Shown here: piece after piece, positions 25,352 through 33,200 of the stretch
How positions within the stretch are numbered: position 1 is the stretch's first letter
Layout: every line of letters begins with the position of its first letter
Translations under genes and position numbers: made by a program
DNA from: an uncultured Microbacterium sp.
GTDB lineage: Bacteria; Actinomycetota; Actinomycetes; Actinomycetales; Microbacteriaceae
DNA: 64,000 nt
Direction of reading: 5' to 3'
Assembly (NCBI RefSeq): GCF_943912325.1
Contig: NZ_CALTTX010000009.1
Location: 1 to 64,000, forward strand
The notes under the pieces: generated by a model
The model's input: only the letters and a program-made list of their open reading frames with translations
Databases searched by the model: none
Told to the model about the DNA's origin: nothing

Positions 25352-26220
25352 ACGACCGGCTCTTGCGCTTCGCGCGCCGCCCGACGAGCCCGGTAGCGGT
25401 CGAAGAAGATCGACACCCCCGCCGCCGCGAGGTAGAGCACGATGAGCACCACGGCGAGGAAGACCATCGAGGTGACGTCGGCCGCGGGCGTTGCGGCGGC
25501 AGCAAACGCGGTAGCCGCGATGATGGCGATCCGCCAGCCCTTGAGGATGCCTTTGCCCGAGATCACGCCCAGGAAGTTCAGCAAGACCAGGAACACGGGC
25601 AACACGAAAGCGACGCCAATGACGAGCAGCAGCTTGAAGATGAAGTCGTAGTAGTACGACGCCGTGAGGTAGGTCGCGACGTGTTCCTCGTCGGGCGCAA
25701 ATCCGAGCAGCAACTCGATGACGTGGGGCGCGATCGTGAACCCGACCCAGCATCCCGCGAAGAAGAGCGGGATGGCCGCACCCAAGAAGCCGAGCGCGTA
25801 GCGGACCTCGCGTTTCGTTAGCCCGGGCGCGACGAAGAGCCAGATCTGCAGCATCCAGATTGGCGCCGCGATCACGACACCGATCGCGATCGCGATACGC
25901 AGGCGCAGATCGAACGCGCCGGTGATCACGTCGAACGTGAGCTTGGCGTAGTCGTCCCCGCGCGTCTGAGCGACCTGAGCGATGGGCTGCAGAAGTAGTT
26001 TGATGATCGGTTCGGTGAGGATGAACCCGATGATTGCCGCAACGACGATCGCGATTGCCGCGATGACGACACGTTTGCGCAACTCGCGCAGGTGGTCGCC
26101 CAACGACATGCGTCCTTCGGGAGCGCTCCCGCGCTTCTTCCCTCCGCGGCCCGCGCTGGACGCCGCCGGCTGCGGCAACGCCGAGGATCCCGCAACGACG
26201 GGATCGTTCTCGGCCGTCAC
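25348..26220 (-). CDS. tatC: Sec-independent protein translocase TatC
   Basis: A 290-residue core subunit of the twin-arginine translocase, which recognises folded RR-signal substrates. About 38 charged N-terminal residues precede MSLGDHLRELRKRVV, the conserved TatC opening, followed by six membrane helices including the helix 3-4 stretch AALGF-type LGFLGAAIPLFFAGC. The GTG at 26220 directly abuts the tatA TAA (no spacer). An internal ATG at MSLGDHL is an alternative start that would give a protein closer to E. coli length. Confidence 0.92.
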   Translation of the reverse strand: MTAENDPVVAGSSALPQPAASSAGRGGKKRGSAPEGRMSLGDHLRELRKRVVIAAIAIVVAAIIGFILTEPIIKLLLQPIAQVAQTRGDDYAKLTFDVITGAFDLRLRIAIAIGVVIAAPIWMLQIWLFVAPGLTKREVRYALGFLGAAIPLFFAGCWVGFTIAPHVIELLLGFAPDEEHVATYLTASYYYDFIFKLLLVIGVAFVLPVFLVLLNFLGVISGKGILKGWRIAIIAATAFAAAATPAADVTSMVFLAVVLIVLYLAAAGVSIFFDRYRARRAAREAQEPVV

Positions 26221-26466
26221 TTACGGGGCCGTCGGGTCGTCCTTCTGCGGCTGGGGAGCCGCAGGAGTCGCGCCCTCGACCGTGGGCGTAGCGGGCTTCG
26301 TCGACGCCGCCTGGTCGTCGTCCTTCATCGCACGCATCTCGCCCTTGAACACACGGGCAGACTGCCCCAGGCTACGGGCGAGGGCGGGGAGCTTCGCTGC
26401 TCCAAAGACCAGCAGGATCACCAACAGGAGGATGAGGAAGTGCCAGCCTTGCAGATTGCCGAACAT
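26221..26466 (-). CDS. tatA: Twin-arginine translocase subunit TatA
   Basis: An 81-residue pore-forming subunit. It starts MFGNLQGWHFLILLLVILLV: one N-terminal membrane helix, a hinge FGAAKLPALARSLG, an amphipathic helix with the conserved F-K (ARVFKGEM), and an acidic Pro/Ala-rich tail. It lies between pafC (56 nt upstream) and tatC (abutting). It has its own promoter hexamer in the pafC-tatA gap. Confidence 0.93.
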   Translation of the reverse strand: MFGNLQGWHFLILLLVILLVFGAAKLPALARSLGQSARVFKGEMRAMKDDDQAASTKPATPTVEGATPAAPQPQKDDPTAP

Positions 26467-26502
26467 GTGAAGATCGCTCTCGCTTCGCGGTTGATTCGGC
26501 TC

Positions 26503-26508
26503 AGTCTA
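26503..26508 (-). promoter_or_regulatory. -10 element of tatA-tatC-helY-lnt
   Basis: TAGACT (minus strand) lies between pafC and tatA and predicts a leader of about 30 nt, so the Tat operon need not depend on pafBC transcription. Confidence 0.5.
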
Positions 26509-26521
26509 ACCCGCGAAACCG

Positions 26522-27499
26522 TCAGCTCGCGGAGCGCTGCTCCCCGTAGAGTTCGAGCGCTGCGACCGCCCATTGGGCTACGGCGCTCCGCGCCGGCGGC
26601 GGGTCGAGAACCTCGAGCTCGCCGCCCGCTCTCGCCGCCAGCCGCCGCAAGCCCGCGGCATCCGCGATCCCGAACCGCGCCTCTGCCCGATCGTCGTCGA
26701 CGATGATTTCGGCGCGATCGAGGTACTCCCCTACGACGCGCGCGAGAGCTGTCGGATAGCGAATCGTAGCGATCACATCGCCGCTGAGGCCCGAGAAGAG
26801 GGCAGGTGCCGGATCGTCGGAATGCGTTGCGGCGAGGTCGGTGAGGCTCACGTCGCTCACCCGATCGAGGTGGAAGGTCCGCATCGCTTGTCGCACGTGG
26901 CACCAGCCCTGCAGGTACCACTGCGTGCCCGCGAGGTGCACCTTGACGGGATCTACCGTGCGGCTCATGGTCGGCCCGTCGGGAGTCTTGTATGTGAAGC
27001 GGATAGCACGGCGCTCGGCGACGGCGGATGCCACGAGCACACGCACTTCGTCGACGGGGGCGGGCGCGACGATGACGTCGGCCGGCGCGGAACGCGCGGC
27101 GCGCGCGAGCTTTTCGCGCAGCCCCGTAAAGACCTCGGAGTCGCCGACCCCCGGCAGCGCCTGCACGAGCTGGAGCCCGGCGACGAGAGCCGCGGCTTCG
27201 CGCGCGCTGAGCTTCGGCGCGCGCTCGAGAGCGACCGCGTTCGTGATGCGCAGAATGTGTTCGTTCTCGAGGGCGTCCCAATCGATGTCGAACATGTCTT
27301 GCGGCATCGCCCACGGCGAACCGTCGCCGGCAGACCCGACGAGCGAGAGCGTGCCAAACAGCCGCTCGACTTCGGCGGGTGTGAGACCGAATTCGTGCGC
27401 CGCATCGGCGACCGAAACCTCGCCATGGGAGAGCACGTATGGCACGAGGACGAGCATGAGGCCTGCCCGATCGGCGGCCATCAGTTTGCGGTCGGTCAT
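26522..27499 (-). CDS. pafC: WYL-domain transcriptional regulator PafC
   Basis: A 325-residue partner of PafB. The N-terminal winged helix (LMLVLVPYVLSHGEVSVADAAHEFG) is followed by a WYL domain, with GTQWYLQGWCHVRQAMRTFHLDR carrying the WYL-type residues near 190-215, and a C-terminal WCX extension. In mycobacteria PafB and PafC form the activator of the RecA/LexA-independent DNA-damage response. The ATG overlaps the pafB TGA by 4 nt. Confidence 0.9.
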   Translation of the reverse strand: MTDRKLMAADRAGLMLVLVPYVLSHGEVSVADAAHEFGLTPAEVERLFGTLSLVGSAGDGSPWAMPQDMFDIDWDALENEHILRITNAVALERAPKLSAREAAALVAGLQLVQALPGVGDSEVFTGLREKLARAARSAPADVIVAPAPVDEVRVLVASAVAERRAIRFTYKTPDGPTMSRTVDPVKVHLAGTQWYLQGWCHVRQAMRTFHLDRVSDVSLTDLAATHSDDPAPALFSGLSGDVIATIRYPTALARVVGEYLDRAEIIVDDDRAEARFGIADAAGLRRLAARAGGELEVLDPPPARSAVAQWAVAALELYGEQRSAS

Positions 27500-28527
27500 G
27501 ATCGCCGCTCTTCCACCGTGTCGGCGATCTCCTCGTTCGCGTGCAGGTCTCGAACGCGACGCAACCTCTCGATGACGGCGTCGCGCAGGGCGGGTGGATC
27601 GACGACGCGTACCTCGGGTCCGTACGAGGCAAGCTCGTCGGCGAAGATCTCGAGATCAACGAATGAGACGCTCGTCCCTTGCGGCACGGCCGGTATCCCC
27701 CGCCTGCCGAGACGCAGGGCTGCCTCGGTGCCCGGTGCGACCTCGAGAAGCGCGACGTTCTCTGCCGCGAAGGCGCGTAACCCCGCGAGCGCGCGCTCTC
27801 CGGCACGAGCGCCGGTCGAGGCATCCTCATCGCTCGAGAATTGGTCTGCGCCAGCATCCTCGACATCGCCAACGATGCGCGACAGCAGAAAGATGCGTTC
27901 GGCGTCGACGCCGTGATCAAAACCGAAGACGTGCCAACGCCCCTCGTACTCGACGAGGGCTCGCGGAGACACGCGGCGCCGTCGGGCCCGTGCCGAACCG
28001 CCGCGGACGTAGTCGAAGGTCACGATGCGCCCGTCCGCGATCGCCCGTTCGAGGGGTGCGAAAGAAGGCTCGGGAACCGCGACGCGCGGAGCGAAGCCGA
28101 CGAGCGACTCGTCGACGTCGATGCCGAGCGCGCCGAGCTTGCGCAACGCGCCCTGCGCGTCCGACGACAACGAACTGGCAGACCACGCCTGCCCCGCGAG
28201 TCGGAGCACGAGCAGTTCGGCCGGTGTGAACGAAACGTCGTCGGGCAACGCATACTCGTCGTCGGGCACGCGATAGCGGGCCCCGCGCAGATCGTCGGGA
28301 TCTGTCGGGTCGCCGATCGTCTGGATCGGCACACCCTGCGTGCGCAGGTCTTCTTTGTCGCGCTCGAACATCCGCTCCACGGCCGCACGTGAACTGCCCG
28401 CCTCGAGCGCTTCGCGATACCCCGAGACGGTCTGCAGGATCGCCTCTTTCGTCAGCCCCTGCCCCGTCGACGTCAGCGCGACGACAAGCCCCAACAGGCG
28501 TTCTTCGGGCGAGATCTTGGCGGGCAC
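27496..28527 (-). CDS. pafB: WYL-domain transcriptional regulator PafB
   Basis: A 343-residue regulator. The N-terminal HTH (LLGLVVALTSTGQGLTKEAILQTVSGY) is followed by a WYL domain containing VEYEGRWHVFGFDHGVDAERIFLLSRI and a C-terminal WCX region. GTG start; a leaderless promoter hexamer sits 6 nt upstream. Its usual neighbour in proteasome-bearing actinobacteria is pafA, which is missing here; an FKBP lipoprotein gene occupies that side. Confidence 0.9.
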   Translation of the reverse strand: MPAKISPEERLLGLVVALTSTGQGLTKEAILQTVSGYREALEAGSSRAAVERMFERDKEDLRTQGVPIQTIGDPTDPDDLRGARYRVPDDEYALPDDVSFTPAELLVLRLAGQAWSASSLSSDAQGALRKLGALGIDVDESLVGFAPRVAVPEPSFAPLERAIADGRIVTFDYVRGGSARARRRRVSPRALVEYEGRWHVFGFDHGVDAERIFLLSRIVGDVEDAGADQFSSDEDASTGARAGERALAGLRAFAAENVALLEVAPGTEAALRLGRRGIPAVPQGTSVSFVDLEIFADELASYGPEVRVVDPPALRDAVIERLRRVRDLHANEEIADTVEERRS

Positions 28528-28533
28528 GCTGTC

Positions 28534-28539
28534 ATCCTA
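28534..28539 (-). promoter_or_regulatory. -10 element, leaderless promoter of pafBC
   Basis: TAGGAT (minus strand) lies 6 nt before the GTG at 28527. Confidence 0.6.
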
Positions 28540-28596
28540 TGAGGCCGGTGGATGCTTCGGACCGCGGGCGCCCGCGCGAGTACCGTGCGCGCCGGA

Positions 28597-29559
28597 TCAG
28601 CCCGTGGCGTCGACGCCGAGGATGTCGACGACGAACACGAGTGTCGAACCCGCCGGGATCGAGCTGTTCGCCTTGTCGCCGTAGCCCTGGTCGGGCGGAA
28701 TCACGATGAGCACCTGAGAACCGACGGTCTGCCCCGTGAGCGCCTTCTGGAAGCCCGGAACGGTTTGCGAGAGCGTGAACGATGCCGCGCCCTTGTCCCA
28801 CGACGAATCGAAGACCTCACCGGTCGACCACACGACGCCCGTGTACGCCAGGCGTACGGGCTCGGAATCGGTGATCGCTTCGCCCGTGCCCTTCTTGAGC
28901 ACGGCCACCTGCAGCGTCGTCGGCGGCGCGCCCGCGGGCACGATGATGCCCGGGCGGCCGTCGGGCGCGAGCACAACGGCGGGGAGGCCCGGCGTCTCGA
29001 CGAACTGATCGGCGCCGTCGGCCTTGGCGAGGTAGACCTTGCGCACGTCGGTCACGGCGATGAGCGTGTCGTTGCCCGAGAGGCCGAGGGTGCTGAGAGC
29101 CTCGGCGTCATACCCGTCGGGACCGATGACGGTCGCCACACGCGCACCCTCGCGAGCGCACGTGAGCGAGCGGGCGAGCCCCTCGAAGCCCTTCGACCAC
29201 GCCGAAAGCGCCTGAGCGCGCGTGAGGCTCCCGTCGTAGGCCGTGCCGGCGAGTCGTTCGCCGGTCTTACCGCTGTAGAGCGTGATGTCGAGCACGACCG
29301 TCTGGTTGTCAGCCGTGATCTCGGTGCCCGTGCCGGGTGTCAGCGTCTTCCACTGTGTCGTCGGCGATTCGATCGGGGTGTACGCCGAGAGTTCGGGCAC
29401 TGCGGCAGGATCTCCCGTGACGTTCACCAGATCGATCGCCGCGCCGCCCGCGGCCGCGGAGTCACACGCGGTCGGTGGAGTGGAAGACGAGGACGAGCAC
29501 CCCGCGAGGGTTGTCACGGCGAGGGCAGCGACGAGGACCGGAACGACGAATCTGCGCAC
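28597..29559 (-). CDS. FKBP-type peptidyl-prolyl isomerase, lipoprotein with two FKBP-like domains
   Basis: A 320-residue exported lipoprotein. The signal peptide ends LAGC with Cys21, followed by a Ser/Thr linker. The C-terminal domain (about 215-318) is a canonical FKBP: VRLAYTGVVWSTGEVFDSSW, TVPGFQKALTGQTVGSQVLIVIPPDQGYG. Residues about 70-200 resemble a second, degenerate FKBP (VVLDITLYSGKTGERL, WSKGFEGLARSLTCAREGARVATVIGP). It probably folds exported proteins at the membrane surface. GTG start, leaderless promoter 6 nt upstream. Confidence 0.88.
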   Translation of the reverse strand: MRRFVVPVLVAALAVTTLAGCSSSSSTPPTACDSAAAGGAAIDLVNVTGDPAAVPELSAYTPIESPTTQWKTLTPGTGTEITADNQTVVLDITLYSGKTGERLAGTAYDGSLTRAQALSAWSKGFEGLARSLTCAREGARVATVIGPDGYDAEALSTLGLSGNDTLIAVTDVRKVYLAKADGADQFVETPGLPAVVLAPDGRPGIIVPAGAPPTTLQVAVLKKGTGEAITDSEPVRLAYTGVVWSTGEVFDSSWDKGAASFTLSQTVPGFQKALTGQTVGSQVLIVIPPDQGYGDKANSSIPAGSTLVFVVDILGVDATG

Positions 29560-29563
29560 CGAG

Positions 29564-30556
29564 TCAGTCTACGGCGGTGCCGGATGCCTCAATCGCACGC
29601 GCGTCGGCCGCGCGTTGCGCCTCGCGCACGCGCTTGCGAAGGTTCTTGTCGGTGATTTCGCGGTCGCCCACGGCTCCCGGGGTCCACGCCTCGACGTCGG
29701 CGTTGCCGCCCGCCTTCTTGGCCGCGCGCTTGCGAACATCGGGCGGCAGCGCGCCGGGCGCGAGCCGCCGCGCGGTCAGGAGGAACCCTGTGTGGGCGAC
29801 CATGCGGTGATCCGGCCGCACCGAGAGCCCGTCGACGTTCCACCCGCGCACCATCGTCTCGGAGGCCTCCGGCTCGGTAAAGGCACCGAGCCCCCGCACG
29901 TACTCGGCAACGCGCGAGAGCTGCGTTGCCGTGGCGACATAACAGAGCACTACGCCGCCGGGCACGAGGGCTTCGGTCACGGCGTCCATGACCTCCCACG
30001 GCGCGAGCATGTCGAGCACGACCCGATCGACGCTCGCCGGTGGACACGCCTCAGGAAGCGCCTCGGCGAGATCGCCGATCACGATGTCCCACGTGGCTGG
30101 CATCTCACCGAAGAACGTCTCGACGTTCGCGCGCGCGACATCGGCGAACTCATCGCGCCGCTCGAACGACGTCAGTGTGCCCTCGTGCCCGATCGCGCGC
30201 AGCAGCCAGAGCGACAGCGCGCCGGAGCCGACGCCCGCCTCGACGACCCGCGCACCGGGAAAGATGTCGGCGGCGGCGAGAATCTGCGCCGCATCCTTCG
30301 GGTAGACGATCGCAGCACCGCGCGGCATCGACATCACGAAGTCGCGCAGCAGCGGGCGCAGCGCAAGGTACTCGTGACCGCCCGAGTTCACGACGACCGA
30401 TCCGTCGGGGGCACCGACGAGCGCTTCATGCTTCAGCACGCCGTACTGGGTGTGGAGCTCTCCCCCCGGTCGCAGCGAGACCGTGTGCATCCGTCCCTTT
30501 GGACCCGTCAACTGCACGCGGTCACCGTAGGCGAACTCTCCCGTCATGCGCAGCAT
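29564..30556 (-). CDS. trmI: tRNA (adenine-58-N1)-methyltransferase TrmI
   Basis: A 330-residue SAM-dependent enzyme making m1A58 in the tRNA T-loop. It begins with the family's N-terminal beta domain (MTGEFAYGDRVQLTGPKGRMH after three residues). The SAM-binding motif is VVEAGVGSGALSLWLLRAIG, and DMLAPWEVMD is the catalytic-site loop. It starts by a TGATG overlap with the HAD gene, with GGAGG 9 nt upstream. In Mycobacterium the homologue (Rv2118c) marks the edge of the proteasome locus. Confidence 0.92.
   Translation of the reverse strand: MLRMTGEFAYGDRVQLTGPKGRMHTVSLRPGGELHTQYGVLKHEALVGAPDGSVVVNSGGHEYLALRPLLRDFVMSMPRGAAIVYPKDAAQILAAADIFPGARVVEAGVGSGALSLWLLRAIGHEGTLTSFERRDEFADVARANVETFFGEMPATWDIVIGDLAEALPEACPPASVDRVVLDMLAPWEVMDAVTEALVPGGVVLCYVATATQLSRVAEYVRGLGAFTEPEASETMVRGWNVDGLSVRPDHRMVAHTGFLLTARRLAPGALPPDVRKRAAKKAGGNADVEAWTPGAVGDREITDKNLRKRVREAQRAADARAIEASGTAVD
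29566..29571 (-). promoter_or_regulatory. -10 element, leaderless promoter of FKBP gene
   Basis: TAGACT (minus strand) lies 6 nt before the GTG at 29559. It overlaps the last codons of trmI, so the FKBP gene is a separate unit. Confidence 0.55.
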
Positions 30557-31278
30557 CAGCGGGCCTCCACTTTCGAGACCCCCGCGTCGTCCGCGCCGAG
30601 CCGCGCCGAGAAAAGCGCCGACAAGCGAGCGGGAGACAAGTCGGCTAGGGATGCCACGAGCACATCGGCACCCTCGCCGTCGAGCGAAACGAAGTGCGGC
30701 ACCCCGACCACGAAGCATCCTGCGGCCACAGCCGAACGAACCCCGTTCGGCGAATCCTCGATCGCGACACAGCGGCGCACGTCGACGCCGAGCCGCGCGG
30801 CGGCCAACTCGTAGGGGTCGGGAAAGGGCTTCGGTCGGTCCACATCATCGCCCGCGACGATCGTGGCGAACTCCGAACCCTCGATGAGGGCGTCGATCTC
30901 GAGCGCCATGCGGCGGATCGACATCGTCACGAGCGCCTGCGGCGTGCCCTCGGAGAACAGCGCGCGCAGCAGTTCGAGCGCGCCGGGACGGAATGGCACG
31001 CCGTCGGCGCGGAGGCGTGCGATGACGGCATCCGTCAATTCCGTCACGATCTCGTCAGGACCGAGTTGCACGCCCGCCTCTTGCAGGATCGTCGCCGCGT
31101 CCCACAGCCCGAGACCGACGAGGCGGAGCGCCTGCTCGTGGGTCCACGTGCCGCCGAAACGCGCCACGAGAGGGGTTTCGGACGCCATCCAGTAGGGCTC
31201 GGTGTCGACGATCGTGCCGTCCATGTCCCACAGCACCGCGTCGGGAAGGGTCGGATCGTGCGGGGGAAAATCACTCAC
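30556..31278 (-). CDS. HAD family hydrolase (beta-phosphoglucomutase-like)
   Basis: A 240-residue HAD phosphatase or phosphomutase with a helical cap. Motif I is LWDMDGTIVDTEPYW (nucleophile Asp18, acid Asp20), motif II MSIRR (Ser/Thr), motif III with Lys in DRPKPFPDPY, and motif IV VAIEDSPNGVRSA. The substrate is a small phosphorylated metabolite, not assignable. Coupled to trmI by a 1-nt TGATG overlap. GTG start with a leaderless promoter; divergent from the PAC2 gene. Confidence 0.88.
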   Translation of the reverse strand: MSDFPPHDPTLPDAVLWDMDGTIVDTEPYWMASETPLVARFGGTWTHEQALRLVGLGLWDAATILQEAGVQLGPDEIVTELTDAVIARLRADGVPFRPGALELLRALFSEGTPQALVTMSIRRMALEIDALIEGSEFATIVAGDDVDRPKPFPDPYELAAARLGVDVRRCVAIEDSPNGVRSAVAAGCFVVGVPHFVSLDGEGADVLVASLADLSPARLSALFSARLGADDAGVSKVEAR

Positions 31279-31284
31279 GGCTCC

Positions 31285-31290
31285 AGCCTA
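31285..31290 (-). promoter_or_regulatory. -10 element, leaderless promoter of HAD-trmI
   Basis: TAGGCT (minus strand) lies 6 nt before the GTG at 31278. Confidence 0.6.
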
Positions 31291-31372
31291 TCCGCGCCGT
31301 TCGAGCGCCTTCGGCGCCTATTCTTGAGGCACCCGATGGGCCGAGGTCGGCACGCGGGTCGAGAGGAGAAAC

Positions 31373-32239
31373 GTGAGCGGACTGGGACGACGCGTACTCG
31401 TTGCCGCCTTCGACGGCTGGAACGATGCGGGAGAAGCGGCGTCCGCGGCGCTCTCGGTGATCCGGGAATCGGCGGCGTTCTCGCCGATCCACTCGGTTGA
31501 CCCCGAGCTGTACTTCGACTACCAATACACGCGACCGATGATCGCGCCGAACGCCGAGGGCCGGCGCGAGTTGCGCTGGCCGGAAGCCACGATCCTCGCG
31601 CCCGACGCGCGCGGCGGTACGGTCGAGCTCTGGCTGCTGACGGGCGTCGAGCCTGCTCGCGCGTGGAAGGCGTTCGCCGGCGAACTCATCGATGTGGCCC
31701 TGCGCGAAGACATCACCGGGATCGTCTGCCTCGGATCGATGATGTCGGACGTGCCGCACACGCGCCCGATTTCGGTTTTCGCGGGCTCCGAGAACGAGCA
31801 ACTGCGCAGCGAAATGGGTCTCGAACGCAGCGCCTACGAAGGTCCGGTCGGGATTCTCTCGGCGCTCGCCGACGCCGGGGAACGCGCCGGGATCCCGACG
31901 GCGGGGCTCTGGGCGAGCATCCCCCACTACGTCGCCGGCCACACGCCCTCACCCAAGGCGACCCTTGCTCTGCTCGATCGCCTCGACGAAATCACGGGCG
32001 CCGATGTGCCGCGCGGCGATCTCGAACGCGAATCCGCTGTGTGGGAGGCATCCATCGACGCTGCTGCCGCAGACGACGAAGAGATGACCGACTACATCCA
32101 TCAGCTCGAGCGCACACGCGATGCGTGGGACTCACCCGAAGCGTCAGGCGACGCGATCGCGCAGGAGTTCGAGCAGTACTTGCGCCGCCGCGGCGGCGAC
32201 GGCCCGACGAAGCCCGGCCGCGACGAACCGCGTCGTTAG
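31373..32239 (+). CDS. PAC2 family protein
   Basis: A 288-residue protein of the PAC2 (proteasome assembly chaperone-like) fold. It has LVAAFDGWNDAGEAASAAL at the N-terminus, DYQYTRPM, and GILSALADAGERAGIPTAGLWASIPHYV in the middle; the C-terminal quarter is acidic and probably disordered. In actinobacteria this family lies near the proteasome locus but its function is unproved. GTG start with GAGAGGAGA 4-5 nt upstream; TATTCT near 31319 may be the -10. Confidence 0.88.
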   Translation: MSGLGRRVLVAAFDGWNDAGEAASAALSVIRESAAFSPIHSVDPELYFDYQYTRPMIAPNAEGRRELRWPEATILAPDARGGTVELWLLTGVEPARAWKAFAGELIDVALREDITGIVCLGSMMSDVPHTRPISVFAGSENEQLRSEMGLERSAYEGPVGILSALADAGERAGIPTAGLWASIPHYVAGHTPSPKATLALLDRLDEITGADVPRGDLERESAVWEASIDAAAADDEEMTDYIHQLERTRDAWDSPEASGDAIAQEFEQYLRRRGGDGPTKPGRDEPRR

Positions 32240-32262
32240 CTTCCGGTCGTGTCGTCAGCGCC

Positions 32263-32304
32263 GCGCCGTTAACACCGCGTCATCAACAACGCGCCATCAG
32301 CCGA
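32263..32304. repeat. Degenerate 14-bp tandem repeat, three units
   Basis: Units GCGCCGTTAACACC, GCGTCATCAACAAC and GCGCCATCAGCCGA lie between the PAC2 and uppP genes. The third unit contains the uppP stop codon. Confidence 0.45.
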
Positions 32305-33136
32305 GCGTGGTCGCGGGAACCGCGTCGATGACGCCGGTGAGGATGCACACCATCACGAAGACACCGAGCGCGATGCGGTAGATCACGAACGGCAAGAAGC
32401 TGCGCTTCGAGATGTAGTTCATGAAGAATGCGATGACGGCGAGAGCGACGAGGAATGCTACGAGGGTGGCGGCTCCCGTTTCGACGAGGGTGAAGGGGCC
32501 CTGCTTGTCGAAGCTCTTGACCAGCTGATAGAAGCCCGAGCCGAGCACCGCGGGGATCGCGAGCAGGAACGCGTACCGCGCGGCCGCGGCGCGTTCGTAC
32601 CCCATGAAGAGCCCCGCGGTGATCGTGCCCCCCGAGCGTGAGACGCCCGGGATCAGCGCGAGCGACTGCGCCAGGCCATAGACGATGCCGTGCGGCACCG
32701 TGAGCTGGTCGAGCGCGCGGCGCTTGGCGCCGACGTAGTCGGCGATGCCGAGCAGGATGCCGAACACGATCAGCATCGTGGCGACGATCCAGAGCGAGCG
32801 GAACACGGTCTCGATCTCGTCTTGAAAGACGAGTCCGAGCACGACGATCGGGATCGACCCGACGATGATCAGCCATCCCATGCGCGCGTCGGGATCGTTG
32901 CGTGGGACCTTGCCGAACAGCGAGCCGAACCAGCGCGAGACGATGCGCACGATGTCGCGCCAGAAGAAGACGACGACGGCCGCCTCGGTGCCGATCTGCG
33001 TGATCGCGGTGAAGGCGGCGCCCGGGTCTTGGATGTCGGGCAGGAAGGCGCCGAGGATGCGCAGGTGCGCGCTCGACGAGACGGGGAGGAACTCGGTCAG
33101 ACCCTGGACGAGGCCAAGGAGGAGTGCTTCGAGCAT
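32297..33136 (-). CDS. uppP: Undecaprenyl-diphosphatase UppP
   Basis: A 279-residue membrane enzyme recycling undecaprenyl pyrophosphate to the monophosphate carrier for cell-wall synthesis; confers bacitracin tolerance when overproduced. It shows the BacA/UppP motifs LVQGLTEFLPVSSSAHL (residues 8-24, catalytic Glu/Ser/His) and LIPGVSRSGGTI (about 161-172), with about eight membrane helices. A TACAGT hexamer at 33182-33187 on the minus strand may be its -10. Convergent with the PAC2 gene. Confidence 0.95.
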   Translation of the reverse strand: MLEALLLGLVQGLTEFLPVSSSAHLRILGAFLPDIQDPGAAFTAITQIGTEAAVVVFFWRDIVRIVSRWFGSLFGKVPRNDPDARMGWLIIVGSIPIVVLGLVFQDEIETVFRSLWIVATMLIVFGILLGIADYVGAKRRALDQLTVPHGIVYGLAQSLALIPGVSRSGGTITAGLFMGYERAAAARYAFLLAIPAVLGSGFYQLVKSFDKQGPFTLVETGAATLVAFLVALAVIAFFMNYISKRSFLPFVIYRIALGVFVMVCILTGVIDAVPATTLG

Positions 33137-33200
33137 GCAGGTCTCTCAGTCGGGGTGAGGGTGGCGGGGAAAGCGCCAGCCCACTGTAGACCCTTCGTGT

